Shown piece after piece: positions 49,325-59,000 of a stretch of 64,000 nucleotides of DNA. How positions within the stretch are numbered: position 1 is the stretch's first letter; every line of letters begins with the position of its first letter. The notes beneath the pieces were generated by a model. It did no database searches. It had not been told where the DNA came from and saw nothing but the letters and a program-made list of their open reading frames with translations. The stretch spans positions 310,001 to 374,000 of the forward strand of contig NZ_CABPRZ010000002.1 of assembly GCF_902459695.1 (NCBI RefSeq), written 5' to 3'. The stretch comes from Pandoraea terrae. GTDB taxonomy: Bacteria > Pseudomonadota > Gammaproteobacteria > Burkholderiales > Burkholderiaceae. The position numbers and the translations under genes were made by a program.

Positions 49325-50359
49325 TCACCTTGGCAGCACGTCGGAGGCATCCGGGCCGCGTGGCGTGTCGGCAGCCTCGCGTGCGTCGGCCAGCTTGTCC
49401 TCCATGCGCGACTGCACCCAGTGCAGATGTTCCGGCGCGATGCGTGGCCGTTCGACCTTTCGGAATCCGACGCGCCGATCGTAAAATCCCGCTCGGATTT
49501 CCTTGGAAACCTCGAAAATATGGGGGTTGTAGCCGTAGACATCGTACAAATGCTGTTCGACGACGCCGATCAGTTTGCAATTCGACGTGTTGCCTGCAAT
49601 GGCGACGCTATGCCATCCTGCCGCCCGAATCAACGCGAGCTGCTCCGACTCGCTCATGCGCCGTGAGAGCAGCGGCGACGCGCACATGAACGCATTGTCT
49701 TCATTTCGTTTCGTGAACGCGCTGACCGGATAGGCCAGCGGCGGAAACCGATGCCCACTGAGGATCAGCCGAAGATTGCGGGCTCTGCAAGTCTTTGCCA
49801 TCGCAGCGAACACGCCCCCGATACACGACGTACAGGGGATCTTGCCGTCGGTCGATTGCAGCGACTCGCGCGCCGCGCGACGAATGTCGATGGTCTCGAT
49901 CACCAGATCGACGCCGAAGCGTGCGCACAGTGCGCGGCCATTCTCTTTCACGGCATCGGGTATGAACCCGTTGTCCACCAGAACCGCGACTGGCTTGAGC
50001 TTCAGTTCATTGACGGCGAGCCATAGCGCAAGCGCACTGTCCTTGCCGCCCGAGAATGCCAGCACCGAATCCGGCGTGCCCGCCCCCCGGTACGTACTGA
50101 CAACTTCAAGCAGCCGCTCCGGTGCATAGAACCCTTGTGCCGATTCGACTTCGAATTCAACACAGTCACTGCACAGGCCCGTCGGACCGATCTGCACCCC
50201 CGGAAGGTCTTCCGCCAACAGGCAGCGTGTGCAATGGCGGTCAATGGCGCGGGCGACGCCGCTCGATACGTCGATGCCGAGCCGGCGCAACGGCATGCCG
50301 GTGGCGTTGAACAATGCCTCGCGTTGTTCCGGAGACAGATTCAGGATGGCGGATGACAT
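49325..50359 (-). CDS. PP-loop ATPase related to N-acetyl sugar amidotransferase / tRNA-thiolation enzymes, with shared LxxEQ motif
   Basis: A 344-residue enzyme. Residues 6-28 (LNLSPEQREALFNATGMPL) hold the operon-wide motif. A CxxC...CxxC zinc-knuckle (C43, C46, C63, C66) precedes the PP-loop SGGKDSALAL (103-112), then PCTSCIGG (C176, C179) and C191. The layout resembles WbpG/PseA-type amidotransferases (CTRC...GLCSDC), which use ammonia from a glutaminase, and TtcA-like thiolases. No glutaminase partner is in the window. The enzyme would adenylate a carbonyl and transfer N or S. ATG 50359 has GGGAG 8 nt upstream; the longer frame to 50530 looks non-coding. Confidence 0.85.
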   Translation of the reverse strand: MSSAILNLSPEQREALFNATGMPLRRLGIDVSSGVARAIDRHCTRCLLAEDLPGVQIGPTGLCSDCVEFEVESAQGFYAPERLLEVVSTYRGAGTPDSVLAFSGGKDSALALWLAVNELKLKPVAVLVDNGFIPDAVKENGRALCARFGVDLVIETIDIRRAARESLQSTDGKIPCTSCIGGVFAAMAKTCRARNLRLILSGHRFPPLAYPVSAFTKRNEDNAFMCASPLLSRRMSESEQLALIRAAGWHSVAIAGNTSNCKLIGVVEQHLYDVYGYNPHIFEVSKEIRAGFYDRRVGFRKVERPRIAPEHLHWVQSRMEDKLADAREAADTPRGPDASDVLPR

Positions 50360-50555
50360 TTCCGAAACTCCCAGGCGGGAAGGACAGCACGGATTCAAAC
50401 AGCGCAGGCGCACGTGCGGCGCGGCCATGACGACGGGCACCGGATGAGAGCGGACGATGCTGCCGCATCGATCCCGGGCGATTGCGCCAGGAGCGGCCGG
50501 CCGCGTTGTGCGCCCGGCGGCTCCTGCCACGCATCACTCGTCGTCAGTGCTCGCC
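50360..50555. other. Gap between the collagen-like and PP-loop genes
   Basis: A 196-bp gap on the leftward cluster with no convincing small ORF and no terminator hairpin with a T-run. Read-through from the collagen-like gene is possible. Confidence 0.4.
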
Positions 50556-51539
50556 TTAATTACCCTGCGGTCCCTGAATACCATTGAGACCTTGAGGACC
50601 CTGTGGGCCTTGCGCGCCTTGAAACCCCTGCGAACCTTGGACGCCTTGGGGCAGCGGATGCCCTTGGACACCCTGAGCGCCCTGCATGCCCTGGTAGCCC
50701 TGGACGCCTTGCGGCCCCTGCACGCCCTGAACGCCTTGCGGGCCCTGGATGCCTTGGTGCCCCTGCATGCCGTAGGCGTTTTGCGGACCTTGGAAGCCTT
50801 GCGGACCCTGCATGCCTTGTACGCCCTGCGGGCCCTGGATGCCTTGATGCCCTTGCACGCCATAGGCGTTTTGCGGACCTTGGAAGCCTTGAGGACCCTG
50901 CACGCCCCAAACACCTTGATGACCTTGCATGCCTTGAACGCCCTGCGGACCCTGCACGCCTTGCGGGCCTTGGAAGCCCTGCACGCCTTGGAAACCCTGA
51001 GGGCCCTGGAAGCCCTGCACGCCTTGGAAACCCTGCGGGCCCTGGAAGCCCTGCACGCCTTGGACGCCCTGCGGGCCTTGGAAGCCTTGATGTCCCTGCA
51101 AGCCTTGAGCGCTTTGCGGACCTTGGAAGCCTTGCGGACCCTGCACGCCCTGGACGCCTTGCGGACCTTGGAAGCCCTGATGACCCTGCACGCCCTGAAC
51201 GCCCTGAACGCCTTGCGGACCTTGGACGCCTTGCGGGCCCTGGAAGCCTTGATGCCCCTGCATACCCTGAACGCCTTGCGGACCCTGGAAGCCTTGCGGG
51301 CCCTGAACGCCCTGAACGCCCTGAACGCCCTGGAAGCCTTGCGGTCCTTGGACGCCCTGGACGCCCTGAACCCCCTGGACGCCTTGCGCGCCCTGGAGTC
51401 CTTGTGCAGCCCCCTGAGGCCCCTGTATGGCCGGCGGATGGGAGACAACCCTGATCGACGCAATATCTTGCCCGGTCATTGCGCGGATGTGCTGGATTTG
51501 CTCCGGATTCAGCGGTAGTACCAAGTCATGTTCACTCAT
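50556..51539 (-). CDS. Collagen-like Gly-X-Gln repeat protein with LxxEQ N-terminal motif
   Basis: A 327-residue protein. The N-terminus (1-38) carries the shared motif [19 protein letters not shown]. From residue 39 to the end it is almost purely Gly-X-Gln triplets (X is Pro, Val, Phe, Met, His, Ile, Ala or Tyr), with a few breaks (SAQ, GVWG, two PQNAYG). Gln holds nearly every Y position, unlike ordinary bacterial collagens. No signal peptide, TM helix, LPXTG or YadA anchor is seen. AAGGGGG lies 9 nt before ATG 51539. The DNA itself has internal 36-, 45- and 90-bp periodicities. Could be a structural or adhesive filament; unlike Burkholderia Bucl proteins it has no obvious export signal. 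Confidence 0.9.
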   Translation of the reverse strand: MSEHDLVLPLNPEQIQHIRAMTGQDIASIRVVSHPPAIQGPQGAAQGLQGAQGVQGVQGVQGVQGPQGFQGVQGVQGVQGPQGFQGPQGVQGMQGHQGFQGPQGVQGPQGVQGVQGVQGHQGFQGPQGVQGVQGPQGFQGPQSAQGLQGHQGFQGPQGVQGVQGFQGPQGFQGVQGFQGPQGFQGVQGFQGPQGVQGPQGVQGMQGHQGVWGVQGPQGFQGPQNAYGVQGHQGIQGPQGVQGMQGPQGFQGPQNAYGMQGHQGIQGPQGVQGVQGPQGVQGYQGMQGAQGVQGHPLPQGVQGSQGFQGAQGPQGPQGLNGIQGPQGN

Positions 51540-51769
51540 GATGATTTGCCCCCTTGGCAGCGAAAAAGAATCAACAGCTGACGGACATGATTTTCATGAG
51601 ATCCGGGGCATCGCCACAAGCTAGCCAGGTTGCCAGGAAACCCAAAGCGCGGGCCCTCTGCGAATACCCGCCGGCGAAAGCGTGGCGATACGACCGCACG
51701 GCACCGTCCGTCGAACTATGCTGTATGTGTGTGCGGCGCGCAGTCGTTGGATCGCAGGCAGGAGGCAGC

Positions 51770-52744
51770 ATGGCCATACAGGATGGTTTCGTCGGCAGTA
51801 TCGGCAATACGCCGCTGATCCGGCTTGGCAAGCTCAGTGCCCAGACCGGGTGCGAGATTCTCGGCAAAGCCGAATTCCTGAATCCTGGCGGATCGGTGAA
51901 AGACCGTGCCGCCCTCTACATCATTCAGGATGCCGAGCGGCGCGGCACTCTCAAGGCCGGCGGCACGGTGGTCGAAGGCACAGCCGGCAACACCGGCATC
52001 GGATTGGCGCATATTTGCGCCGCACGCGGATACCGATGCGTGATCGTCATTCCCGAAACCCAGTCGCAGGAAAAAATGGATCTGCTGCGCGTGCTCGGCG
52101 CCGAGGTGCGCCCGGTGCCCGCGGTGCCGTACAAAGATCCCGACAACTATCAGAAGATTGCCGGCCGATTGGCGCAGGAGACCGACAACGCGATCTGGGC
52201 CAATCAATTCGACAACCTCGTCAACCGGCAGGCTCACTTTGAGACGACCGGACCGGAAATCTGGCGCGACACCGCAGGGAAGGTGGATGCGTTCGTCTGT
52301 TCCACCGGTACCGGTGGCACGCTCGCGGGCGTTGCGCGGTATCTCAAGGAACAAAACCCGGCCGTCAAAACGATCCTGGCGGATCCGCACGGCAGCGGCC
52401 TGTACAGCTTCGTGAAGACCGGCGACATCCAGGCGGAGGGCAATTCCATCACGGAAGGCATCGGCTCCACCCGCGTGACCGCCAACCTCGAAGGCACCCC
52501 CATCGACGATGCCATCCGCGTCGATGACCAGACTTGCGTCACGATGGTGTATCGACTGTTGCGGGAAGAAGGTCTGTTCGTCGGCGGCTCGACCGGAATC
52601 AACGTGGCGGCAGCCGTCCGGCTCGCACGCGAAATGGGACCCGGTCACACCATCGTCACGCTGCTGTGCGACCGCGGCAATCTTTATTTTGCCCGGCTGT
52701 TCAATGCGGCCTGGCTTGCGGAGAAGGGGCTGGTGGCAGGCTGA
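51770..52744 (+). CDS. cysK: Cysteine synthase A (O-acetylserine sulfhydrylase)
   Basis: A 324-residue PLP enzyme. The N-terminal GNTPLIRLGKLS and NPGGSVKDRAA contain the Schiff-base Lys, the Asn loop is EGTAGNTGIGLA, STGTGGTLAGVARYL binds the cofactor phosphate and GGSTGINVAAA lies near the C-terminus. It makes cysteine from O-acetylserine and sulfide. ATG 51770 has GGAGG 4 nt upstream. It is divergent from the collagen-like gene, with 230 bp between them; whether the two are functionally linked is unknown. Confidence 0.93.
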   Translation: MAIQDGFVGSIGNTPLIRLGKLSAQTGCEILGKAEFLNPGGSVKDRAALYIIQDAERRGTLKAGGTVVEGTAGNTGIGLAHICAARGYRCVIVIPETQSQEKMDLLRVLGAEVRPVPAVPYKDPDNYQKIAGRLAQETDNAIWANQFDNLVNRQAHFETTGPEIWRDTAGKVDAFVCSTGTGGTLAGVARYLKEQNPAVKTILADPHGSGLYSFVKTGDIQAEGNSITEGIGSTRVTANLEGTPIDDAIRVDDQTCVTMVYRLLREEGLFVGGSTGINVAAAVRLAREMGPGHTIVTLLCDRGNLYFARLFNAAWLAEKGLVAG

Positions 52745-52761
52745 CAAGGCGCCGCAGCGCC

Positions 52762-53769
52762 TCACACCACCACTTCAGGCGTGGTATCGGCCCCTTCCCT
52801 GCGCCACCGCATATCGCTTGCGGAGGCGACGGTCGGTTTGCATTCGATCGACGTCTCGTCCAGTCCTTGCAGCAGCGGGCATCGCTCGAACAACTCGGCC
52901 ACCCAATCGACAAACACCCGCACCTTCGGCGACAAATGTCGATTGTGCGGATACACGGCCGAAATCGGCATGGGAGGCGGCTTCCACTCAGGCAGCAGTT
53001 CCACCAACTGCCCGCTTTGCAAGTACGGCAGCGCCATGAAGCGCGCGATCTGGATGATGCCGAAGCCTTCGAGCCCGCACGTCAGATACGCCTCGGCGTC
53101 ATTGACCGCGACCGGGCCCGCCATGCGGATCTCGACCTCCTTGCCGTCGACGAGAAACTCGTCATCGAGCACGCGGCCCGTTCGGCTGGAAAAATAGTGC
53201 ACCGCAATATGTTGCTGGAGATCATCCAGTGTGCGCGGCACGCCCATGCGTTCCAGATAGCCGGGGGCGGCACACGTCAGCCCCTGGAACAGGCCGATTC
53301 GGCGCGCCACCAGGCTCGAATCCTGCAGCGTGCCCACGCGCAGCACGCAGTCCACGCCTTCCTGAATCAGATCGACCGGTTTGTCGCCCATGCCGATCAT
53401 CAATTCGACTTCCGGATACTTCGTGTGGAATTCACACAACGCCGGCAGCACGATCAATTTTCCCATCGAGCCCGGCATGTCGACGCGTAACTTGCCGCGT
53501 ACACGCTGGCTCCCCTCCCGAAACGATGATTCGGTCTCCTCAATGTCGGCCAGGATCCGCAGACAGCGTTCGTAGTAGGCCGCGCCGTCCGGCGTCAGGT
53601 TGAGACGGCGCGTGGTTCGCTGCAGCAAACGGGTGCCGAGATGCGCTTCGAGATTCTGGATGACGGTGGTCACGGACGTGCGCGGCATTTCGAGCATGTC
53701 AGCCGCGCGCGAGAAGCTGTTGGCCTCCACCACGCGCGTGAATACCTGCATCGCTTGTAGGCGATCCAT
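52762..53769 (-). CDS. bpeT: LysR family regulator (BpeT/CeoR-like)
   Basis: A 335-residue LysR protein. The HTH is MDRLQAMQVFTRVVEANSF...RAADMLEMPRTSVTTVIQNLEAHLGTRLL at the N-terminus; the effector domain follows. It is divergent from a five-gene efflux unit with the order of Burkholderia bpeT-llpE-bpeE-bpeF-oprC (ceoR-llpE-ceoA-ceoB-opcM in B. cenocepacia), where the regulator controls drug efflux (from memory). The C-terminal tail (KPTVASASDMRWRREGADTT) looks disordered. An ATG at 53781 is an alternative start. Confidence 0.85.
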   Translation of the reverse strand: MDRLQAMQVFTRVVEANSFSRAADMLEMPRTSVTTVIQNLEAHLGTRLLQRTTRRLNLTPDGAAYYERCLRILADIEETESSFREGSQRVRGKLRVDMPGSMGKLIVLPALCEFHTKYPEVELMIGMGDKPVDLIQEGVDCVLRVGTLQDSSLVARRIGLFQGLTCAAPGYLERMGVPRTLDDLQQHIAVHYFSSRTGRVLDDEFLVDGKEVEIRMAGPVAVNDAEAYLTCGLEGFGIIQIARFMALPYLQSGQLVELLPEWKPPPMPISAVYPHNRHLSPKVRVFVDWVAELFERCPLLQGLDETSIECKPTVASASDMRWRREGADTTPEVVV

Positions 53770-53947
53770 ACGATTCCCCAAATATATGAATATTCCACCA
53801 GGGCATAAACCAATGCCGGCGCGGGTAGCGCGGATTAGTCGTCATGGCCGAATAGTGTTGCCAAATTATAGGCGTTTATCCGCGCGTGCGTGGTGACTAG
53901 ACTTCGGTTCATTCTCTCTGCCAAAGGGGCGCTCAGCGCCACGCAAC

Positions 53948-54826
53948 ATGTCAGCCACTGCCCAGCCGAAAATGTCGGCGCCCATCGCCGGGGTTCGCAC
54001 CGACGACGTCACTATCGAAGGCCACGCCGGCCAGATCGCACTGCGCCTGTACCGGCCGCAGCCGCATCAGGCGGCGCCGTCGGGTGAAGACGGCGTTGTC
54101 GTGCCGCTCGGCGCACGCCTGCCGACCGTCATGTATTTCCATGGTGGCGGCTTCACCCGGGGTTCGCTCGACGATGGCGACGCGGCGGCCCACTATCTCG
54201 CCAGCCAGGTGCCGGCGCTGGTCGTGTCGGTCGCCTACTCGCTTGCCCCGCAGCACCCGTTTCCGGCCGCGCCGGAAGACGCCTATCGCGCCGCCCTCTG
54301 GGCATATCGCCATGCCCGCCGCTTCGGCGGCGACGCACGCCGCATGGGCGTCGCGGGTCACGACGCGGGCGGCAATCTTGCAACGGCACTCGCCATGATC
54401 GCGCGTGATCGCGGCGAGATCGAGATTGGGGCACAGGCGCTGCTCGCGCCGCTGCTCGATCCGAGCATGACTCGCCTGGGCGACGTCAAACTGCCCTCCG
54501 ACGTCGAAGCCCGCGAATGCGCCGCCTGCTACCGCGCCTATCTGCCGCACGCGGCGCAACGACTGCATCCGTATGCCGCGCCGCTCGAATCTCGCCGGCT
54601 GGCGGGCCTGCCCCCGGCGCTTATTGCCTCGGCCGAACACGACCTGCTGCACGTGGAGGCCGAGAAGTACGCCGGCGAACTGATCGCCGCCGGGGTCCCG
54701 ACGCAAGTCACGCGCCATCGCAGCGCCTCGCATGGCGCACTGGCCGCCCTGCCCGCCGCGCTCTCCGAAGTTGCGGCCTTTTTTACCCGTCAACTGGCGT
54801 TGCCGCCGGTCGGCCATAACAAGTAA
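53948..54826 (+). CDS. llpE: LlpE-like alpha/beta hydrolase with Asp at the nucleophile position
   Basis: A 292-residue HSL-like alpha/beta hydrolase. The oxyanion motif HGGGF is at residues 65-69, but the nucleophile elbow reads G137-H-D139-A-G, with Asp instead of the usual GDSAG serine. The partner acid is likely in SAEHDLLHVEAE and His in SASHGAL. In Burkholderia the llpE gene is co-transcribed with efflux genes; its natural substrate is unknown. A strong AAAGGGG lies 18 nt upstream but inside a potential hairpin, so translation may be controlled; spacing is long for an RBS. Confidence 0.85.
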   Translation: MSATAQPKMSAPIAGVRTDDVTIEGHAGQIALRLYRPQPHQAAPSGEDGVVVPLGARLPTVMYFHGGGFTRGSLDDGDAAAHYLASQVPALVVSVAYSLAPQHPFPAAPEDAYRAALWAYRHARRFGGDARRMGVAGHDAGGNLATALAMIARDRGEIEIGAQALLAPLLDPSMTRLGDVKLPSDVEARECAACYRAYLPHAAQRLHPYAAPLESRRLAGLPPALIASAEHDLLHVEAEKYAGELIAAGVPTQVTRHRSASHGALAALPAALSEVAAFFTRQLALPPVGHNK

Positions 54827-54851
54827 ATCCCTGTCTACGGAGATTTTCGAC

Positions 54852-56057
54852 ATGACTATCGCTCGCAAACCCCTCGCCTTCGCCATTGCCGCCACGCTGG
54901 CCGTGATCGCCATCGGCACGTTCACCGTCGTGCGCGTCGACGCCAGCACGCCGTCGGCCGTGCAATCCGTGCCGGCCGCGGAAGTCGACGTTGCCAACGT
55001 CCTCGCGCGCACCATCACCGACTGGCAAAGCTATTCGGGCCGTCTCGAAGCGATCGACCGCGTCGACATCAAGCCCCTCGTCTCCGGCACGATCGTCGCC
55101 GTCCATTTCAAGGACGGCGCCCTGGTCAAGAAAGGCGATCCGCTGTTTACCATCGACCCGCGCCCGTATGCCGCCGAAGTCGACCGCGCCCAGGCACAAC
55201 TCGCCGCCGCGCAGGCCCGTGACGTTTACACCAGCACGGATCTCGCCCGCGCCCAGCGCCTGATTGCGGACAACGCGATCGCCAAGCGCGACTTCGACCA
55301 GAAGGACAATGCCGCGCGTGAAGCCGCCGCGAACCTGAAGGCCGCGAAAGCTGCAGTGGAAACGGCCCGCATCAATCTCGGCTACACCCAGATCGTCGCC
55401 CCCATCGCGGGCCGCGTATCGCGCGCGGAAATCACCGTCGGCAATACGGTCTCGGCCGGCGCCGGCTCGCAACCGTTGACGACGGTCGTGTCGGTCTCGC
55501 CGATCTACGCCTCGTTCGACGTCGATGAACAGACCTTCCTGCGTTATCTGTCGAAAGACGCGCGCAGTACCGCCCCGGTGCCCGTGTCGCTCGGCCTGGC
55601 CAACGAAGACGGCTATTCGCGCACCGGCGACGTGGCCTCCGTCGACAACCGCTTCGACACGACCTCCGGCACCATCCGGGTGCGCGCACGCTTCGACAAT
55701 TCGGACGGCACGCTCGTCCCCGGCCTGTATGCCCGCATCAAGGTCGGCGGCGGTGCGCCGCATGCCGCAGTACTGGTGGACGAAGCCGCGATCGGCACCG
55801 ACCAGAGCAAGAAATTCGTGATGGTGGTCGATGCACAGAACAAGGTGCAGTACCGCGAAGTCACGCTGGGCGCGCGCCACGAAGGTCTGCGCGAGATCGC
55901 GACCGGTCTCGAGGCCGGCGAGCGCATTGTCGTGAGCGGCCTGCAACGTGTGCGTCCGGGCGACGCCGTCAATCCGAAGTCCGTGCAGATGGCGGGCGCC
56001 GACACCCCGGCGCCAGGCAAGACCGTCGCCGCCAATCCGGCAGCGCCGCGTTCATAA
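54852..56057 (+). CDS. bpeE: RND efflux membrane-fusion protein (BpeE/CeoA/MexE-like)
   Basis: A 401-residue periplasmic adaptor with an N-terminal signal/anchor (RKPLAFAIAATLAVIAIGTF). Lipoyl and hairpin motifs are YSGRLEAIDRVDIKPLVSGTIVAVHFKDGALVKKGDPLF and APIAGRVSRAEITVGN. It connects the inner-membrane pump BpeF to the outer-membrane channel. Start 54852 has GGAG 10 nt upstream and starts the hydrophobic segment. It follows llpE by 25 nt. Confidence 0.92.
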   Translation: MTIARKPLAFAIAATLAVIAIGTFTVVRVDASTPSAVQSVPAAEVDVANVLARTITDWQSYSGRLEAIDRVDIKPLVSGTIVAVHFKDGALVKKGDPLFTIDPRPYAAEVDRAQAQLAAAQARDVYTSTDLARAQRLIADNAIAKRDFDQKDNAAREAAANLKAAKAAVETARINLGYTQIVAPIAGRVSRAEITVGNTVSAGAGSQPLTTVVSVSPIYASFDVDEQTFLRYLSKDARSTAPVPVSLGLANEDGYSRTGDVASVDNRFDTTSGTIRVRARFDNSDGTLVPGLYARIKVGGGAPHAAVLVDEAAIGTDQSKKFVMVVDAQNKVQYREVTLGARHEGLREIATGLEAGERIVVSGLQRVRPGDAVNPKSVQMAGADTPAPGKTVAANPAAPRS

Positions 56058-56086
56058 AAACGCCGCGACCCTGATCGAGTTTCGTC

Positions 56087-59000
56087 ATGAACATATCAAA
56101 ATTCTTTATCGACCGACCCATTTTCGCGGGCGTGCTCTCGATCGTGACACTGCTGGCCGGCCTCATCGCCGTCTTCCAGCTGCCGATCTCGGAATACCCT
56201 GAAGTCGTGCCGCCGTCGGTCGTGGTGCACGCCCAATATCCGGGGGCGAACCCGAAAGTGATCGCCGAAACGGTCGCCGCGCCGCTCGAAGAGCAGATCA
56301 ACGGCGTCGAAAACATGTTGTACATGCAGTCGCAGGCCAATAGCGACGGCAACCTCACGACGACCGTGACGTTCCGCCTCGGTACCGATCCGGACAAGGC
56401 CCAGCAGCTCGTACAGAACCGTGTCTCGCAAGCGCTGCCGCGCCTGCCGGAAGACGTGCAGCGCCTCGGCGTGACGACGATCAAATCGTCGCCGACGCTG
56501 ACCATGGTCGTCCACCTGATCTCGCCGAACGACCGCTACGACATGACGTATCTGCGCAACTACGCGCTGATCAACGTCAAGGACCGTCTGTCGCGCATCA
56601 ACGGCGTCGGCGAGGTCCAGTTGTGGGGCGCCGGCGACTATTCGATGCGCGTGTGGCTGGACCCGGCCAAAGTGGCCGAGCGTGGCATGACCGCTTCCGA
56701 CGTCGTCAAGGCGATCCGCGAGCAGAACGTACAGGTCGCCGCCGGCGTCATCGGCGCCTCGCCGAGCCTGCCGGGCACGCCGTTGCAGTTGAACGTGAAC
56801 GCCCGTGGCCGGCTGACGAGCGAAGATGAATTCCGCGACATCATCCTGAAGACCTCGCCCGACGGCGCCGTCACGCACCTGCGCGACGTCGCCCGCGTAC
56901 AGCTCGACGCATCGCAATACGGCCTGCGTTCGCTGCTCGACAACAAGCCTGCCGTGGCGTTGGCGATCAACCAGTCCCCCGGGGCGAACTCGCTGCGGAT
57001 TTCCGACCAGGTCCGTGAGGCCATGAAGGAACTGCAGGCCGACATGCCGCCGGGCGTCGAATACCGGATCGTCTACGATCCGACGCAGTTCGTGCGCTCG
57101 TCGATCAAGGCCGTCGTCCATACCTTGCTTGAAGCCATCGCGCTGGTCGTGCTGGTCGTGATCGTGTTCCTGCAAACGTGGCGTGCGTCGATCATCCCGC
57201 TGCTGGCGGTGCCCGTATCGATCATCGGCACATTCGCGCTGCTGCTCGGCTTCGGCTATTCCATCAACGCGCTCTCGCTGTTCGGCATGGTGCTGGCGAT
57301 CGGGATCGTGGTCGACGATGCAATCGTCGTGGTGGAAAACGTCGAGCGCAACATCGCCTCCGGCTTGTCGCCAAAGGAAGCGACCTACCAGGCCATGCGC
57401 GAAGTCAGCGGGCCGATCATTGCCATCGCGCTCACGCTCGTGGCCGTGTTCGTGCCGCTCGCCTTCATGTCGGGCCTGACGGGACAGTTCTACAAGCAGT
57501 TCGCCATGACGATCGCCATCTCGACGGTCATCTCCGCATTCAACTCGCTGACGCTCTCGCCTGCCCTCTCCGCGCTACTGCTCAAGAGCCATCACGACAA
57601 GCCGGATTGGCTCACGCGCCAGATGAACCGCCTCTTCGGCCGCTTTTTCGCCGCGTTCAACCGTGTATTCCACCGCGGCTCGGAGCAATATGGCCGCGGG
57701 GTGACGCGCGTGATCAGCCGCAAGGCCGTGATGATGGCGATCTACCTCGTACTGCTGGGCGGTACTGTGCTGATGAGCAAGGTCGTTCCCGGCGGCTTCG
57801 TGCCTGCGCAGGACAAGGAGTACCTGGTTGCCTTCGCGCAACTGCCGACCGGCGCATCGCTCGACCGTACGGAAAAGGTCATCCGCGACATGACGGACAT
57901 CGCCCTCAAGCAACCGGGCGTGCAGAGCGCCGTCGCGTTCCCGGGCTTGTCCGTCAACGGTTTCACGAACTCGTCGTCGGCCGGCATCGTGTTCGTCACG
58001 CTCAAGCCGTTCTCCGAGCGTCATGACAAGACGCTGTCGGCCGGCGCGATCGCCGGCACATTGAACGGCAAATTCTCGCAAATGAAGGATTCGTTCATCG
58101 CCGTGTTTCCGCCGCCGCCCGTGTTGGGTCTCGGCACGCTCGGCGGCTTCAAGCTGCAGGTGGAAGACCGCGGCGCCGTCGGCTACGAGGCGCTGAACGC
58201 GGCCACGCAGGCGTTCATCAAGAAAGCCTCGCAGACCAAGGAACTGGGCCCGACGTTCTCGTCCTACCAGATCGACGTGCCGCAATTGAACGTCGACCTC
58301 GACCGCGTGAAGGCCAAACAGCTTGGCGTGCCCGTCACCGACGTGTTCGACACGATGCAGATCTACCTCGGCTCGCTGTATGTCAACGATTTCAACCAGT
58401 TCGGCCGCGTGTATCAGGTGCGTGTGCAGGCGGATGCGCCCTACCGCGCCCACGCCGACGACATCGGCCTGCTCAAGACACGCAATGGCAATGGCGAGAT
58501 GGTGCCGCTGTCATCGCTGGTGAAGGTGTCGCCGACCTACGGTCCGGAAATGGTCGTGCGTTACAACGGCTTCACCGCAGCCGACATCAACGGCGGCCCG
58601 GCACCCGGATATTCATCGGGCCAGGCGCAGGCTGCGGTCGAACGCATTGCGGCGCAGACCCTGCCGCATGGCGTGAAGTTCGAATGGACCGACCTGACGT
58701 TCCAGCAGATCCTGGCCGGCAACTCGGCGATGTGGGTGTTCCCGATCAGCGTGCTGCTCGTGTTCCTGGTGCTTGCGGCGCAGTACGAAAGCCTGACCCT
58801 GCCGCTGGCGGTGATCATGATCGTCCCCATGAGCATCTTGTCCGCGCTGTTCGGCGTATGGCTGACGCGCGGCGACAACAACATCTTCACGCAGATCGGC
58901 TTGATGGTACTGGTGGGACTCTCGGCGAAGAACGCCATCCTGATCGTGGAATTCGCCCGGGAACTGGAACTGCAGGGACGGACCGCGCTGCAAGCGGCGA

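Noticed and set aside
50457-51518. Leu/Ala/Thr-rich plus-strand frame opposite the collagen-like gene
   Set aside because: It is the complement of the Gly-X-Gln repeat; no RBS and no folded region. Its repeats are a by-product of the repeat gene.
50556-51539. Repeats resembling a CRISPR array
   Set aside because: Periodicities are 9-bp codon triplets within an open reading frame with no unique spacers.
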